Source: Paracholeplasma manati (lineage in GTDB: Bacteria; Bacillota_I; Bacilli_A; Acholeplasmatales; UBA5453). From it: DNA of 64,000 bases. Shown here one piece after another: positions 63,043-64,000 of this stretch; the stretch's first letter is position 1, and every line of letters begins with the position of its first letter. Made by a program: the position numbers and the translations under genes. Where the stretch lies: the NCBI RefSeq assembly GCF_025742995.1, contig NZ_JAOVQM010000002.1:1-64000 (forward strand), written 5' to 3'. A model generated the notes under the pieces. It made no database searches and had not been told where the DNA came from. It saw only the letters and a list, made by a program, of their open reading frames with translations.

Positions 63043-64000
63043 ATGCCTCGTGAATTTCCTTTAAATAAGACTCGTAATATCGGTATTATGGCCCATATTG
63101 ACGCGGGTAAAACAACAACAACTGAACGCATTCTGTTCCACACAGGTAAAATCCATAAGATGGGTGAAACACACGATGGTGCATCCCAAATGGACTGGAT
63201 GGAACAAGAACAAGAACGCGGTATTACGATCACATCAGCAGCAACGACTGCTTATTGGAGAGGTCACCGTATTAACGTTATCGATACCCCAGGACACGTC
63301 GACTTCACCGTTGAAGTTCAACGCAGCCTAAGAGTATTGGATGGCGCTGTTACCGTTCTAGATGCACAAGCCGGCGTAGAGCCACAAACAGAAACCGTTT
63401 GGAGACAAGCGACAGAATATAAAGTTCCACGTGTTATTTTCGTCAATAAGATGGATAAAACTGGTGCGGATTTCTTCTATTCTATCAACACCATCCATAA
63501 CCGTTTAGGGGTTAAGGCTTCCCCAATCCAAATTCCAATTGGAGCAGAAACCTTCTTTGAAGGGATCATCGACATCGTCTCAATGAAAGCTTACCATTTC
63601 GATGGTAACGCAGAAGAAATTTCTACCGAAATTCCTATCCCTGAAAAGTTAGTGGACGTTGTAAAACAAAAGAGAATTGAATTGATTGAAGCAGTTGCAG
63701 AATTTGATGAAGATATGATGGTTGCATACCTTGAAGGTGAAGAAATCACCCCTGAGGTATTAAAAGGTGCAATCCGTAAGGGTACCCTTTCAGTTGAATT
63801 CTTCCCAGTCATCTGCGGATCTGCTTTCAAAAACAAAGGCGTTAAATTGATGTTAGATGCAGTCGTAGATTATTTACCTGCACCAACCGACATCGCTGAC
63901 GTCGTTGGTCACGATGAACACGGTCAAGAAATGCACCGTCCAACCGATGACAACCAACCTTTCACAGCGCTTGCTTTTAAAGTTATGACAGACCCATTCG
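63043..64000 (+). CDS. fusA: Elongation factor G (partial, runs off the window)
   Basis: About 319 codons of an expected 690 or so are present; the rest lies beyond the end. EF-G drives translocation of the ribosome. G-domain motifs: [15 protein letters not shown] (G1), [11 protein letters not shown] (G2), DTPGHVDFT (G3), [10 protein letters not shown] (G4) and GSAFKNKGV (G5). The start follows AAGGAGTTATT, 18 nt after rpsG. Confidence 0.97.
   Translation, partial: MPREFPLNKTRNIGIMAHIDAGKTTTTERILFHTGKIHKMGETHDGASQMDWMEQEQERGITITSAATTAYWRGHRINVIDTPGHVDFTVEVQRSLRVLDGAVTVLDAQAGVEPQTETVWRQATEYKVPRVIFVNKMDKTGADFFYSINTIHNRLGVKASPIQIPIGAETFFEGIIDIVSMKAYHFDGNAEEISTEIPIPEKLVDVVKQKRIELIEAVAEFDEDMMVAYLEGEEITPEVLKGAIRKGTLSVEFFPVICGSAFKNKGVKLMLDAVVDYLPAPTDIADVVGHDEHGQEMHRPTDDNQPFTALAFKVMTDPF

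Overview
The window looks like part of the chromosome of a low-GC, wall-less Firmicute relative (Mollicutes), most likely Acholeplasmatales or a close lineage. GC is roughly 40 % by eye. Gene order closely follows Bacillus, surface proteins are few, and TGA is used as an ordinary stop (nusG, gltX, ricT and the PtsI-like gene all end in TGA) while Trp is TGG, so this is not the UGA=Trp code of Mycoplasma/Spiroplasma. The species cannot be fixed from the sequence alone.

Layout. (1) 1-1300: the end of an rRNA operon (5S rRNA) and eleven tRNA genes in a Bacillus trnB-like order. (2) 1.4-5.4 kb: a DegV/FakB-type fatty-acid-binding protein with a FabT-like MarR regulator, then a ROK sugar kinase overlapping a divergent PTS enzyme I homologue. 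(3) 5.4-19.8 kb: the complete S10-spc-alpha ribosomal superoperon (rpsJ to rplQ, including secY, adk, map, infA, rpoA). (4) 19.9-25.5 kb: oligopeptidase F, an MhqR-like MarR regulator, a GH20 hexosaminidase and, on the minus strand, thioredoxin with an unusual thioredoxin reductase. (5) 25.6-36 kb: ECF transporter core ecfA1-ecfA2-ecfT, truA, tmk, holB, ricT, a tRNA methyltransferase, an orphan, rsmI, then a T-box riboswitch with metG and a YitT protein. (6) 36-42 kb: rplM-rpsI, gltX coupled to a GLUG-repeat lipoprotein, and a DUF2779 nuclease. (7) 42-64 kb: cysS-mrnC, a P-type ATPase, rlmB, a SigH-position sigma factor, rpmG-secE-nusG, rplK-rplA, rplJ-rplL, a methyltransferase, rpoB-rpoC, and the str operon rpsL-rpsG-fusA (fusA runs off the end).

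Nearly everything is translation, transcription and secretion machinery, but several parts are unusual. RpoC carries an extra N-terminal region of about 175 residues that reads as two tandem copies of the RNA polymerase alpha C-terminal domain followed by a His/acidic linker. RpoB has about 285 extra residues upstream of the rifampicin region, containing four copies of a short repeat, and has Gln at the position of E. coli His526. The rpoB promoter carries two copies of an AT-rich palindrome. The thioredoxin reductase lacks the NADPH-binding motifs and resembles the ferredoxin-linked FFTR type. Two MarR regulators can be paired with visible operators: FabT-like (TTTGA-N3-TCAAA before degV) and MhqR-like (a perfect 16-bp palindrome inside the promoter of a catechol-2,3-dioxygenase-like gene, with a 14/16 match after the regulator's own promoter). 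No CRISPR array, insertion sequence, prophage or pseudogene was seen.
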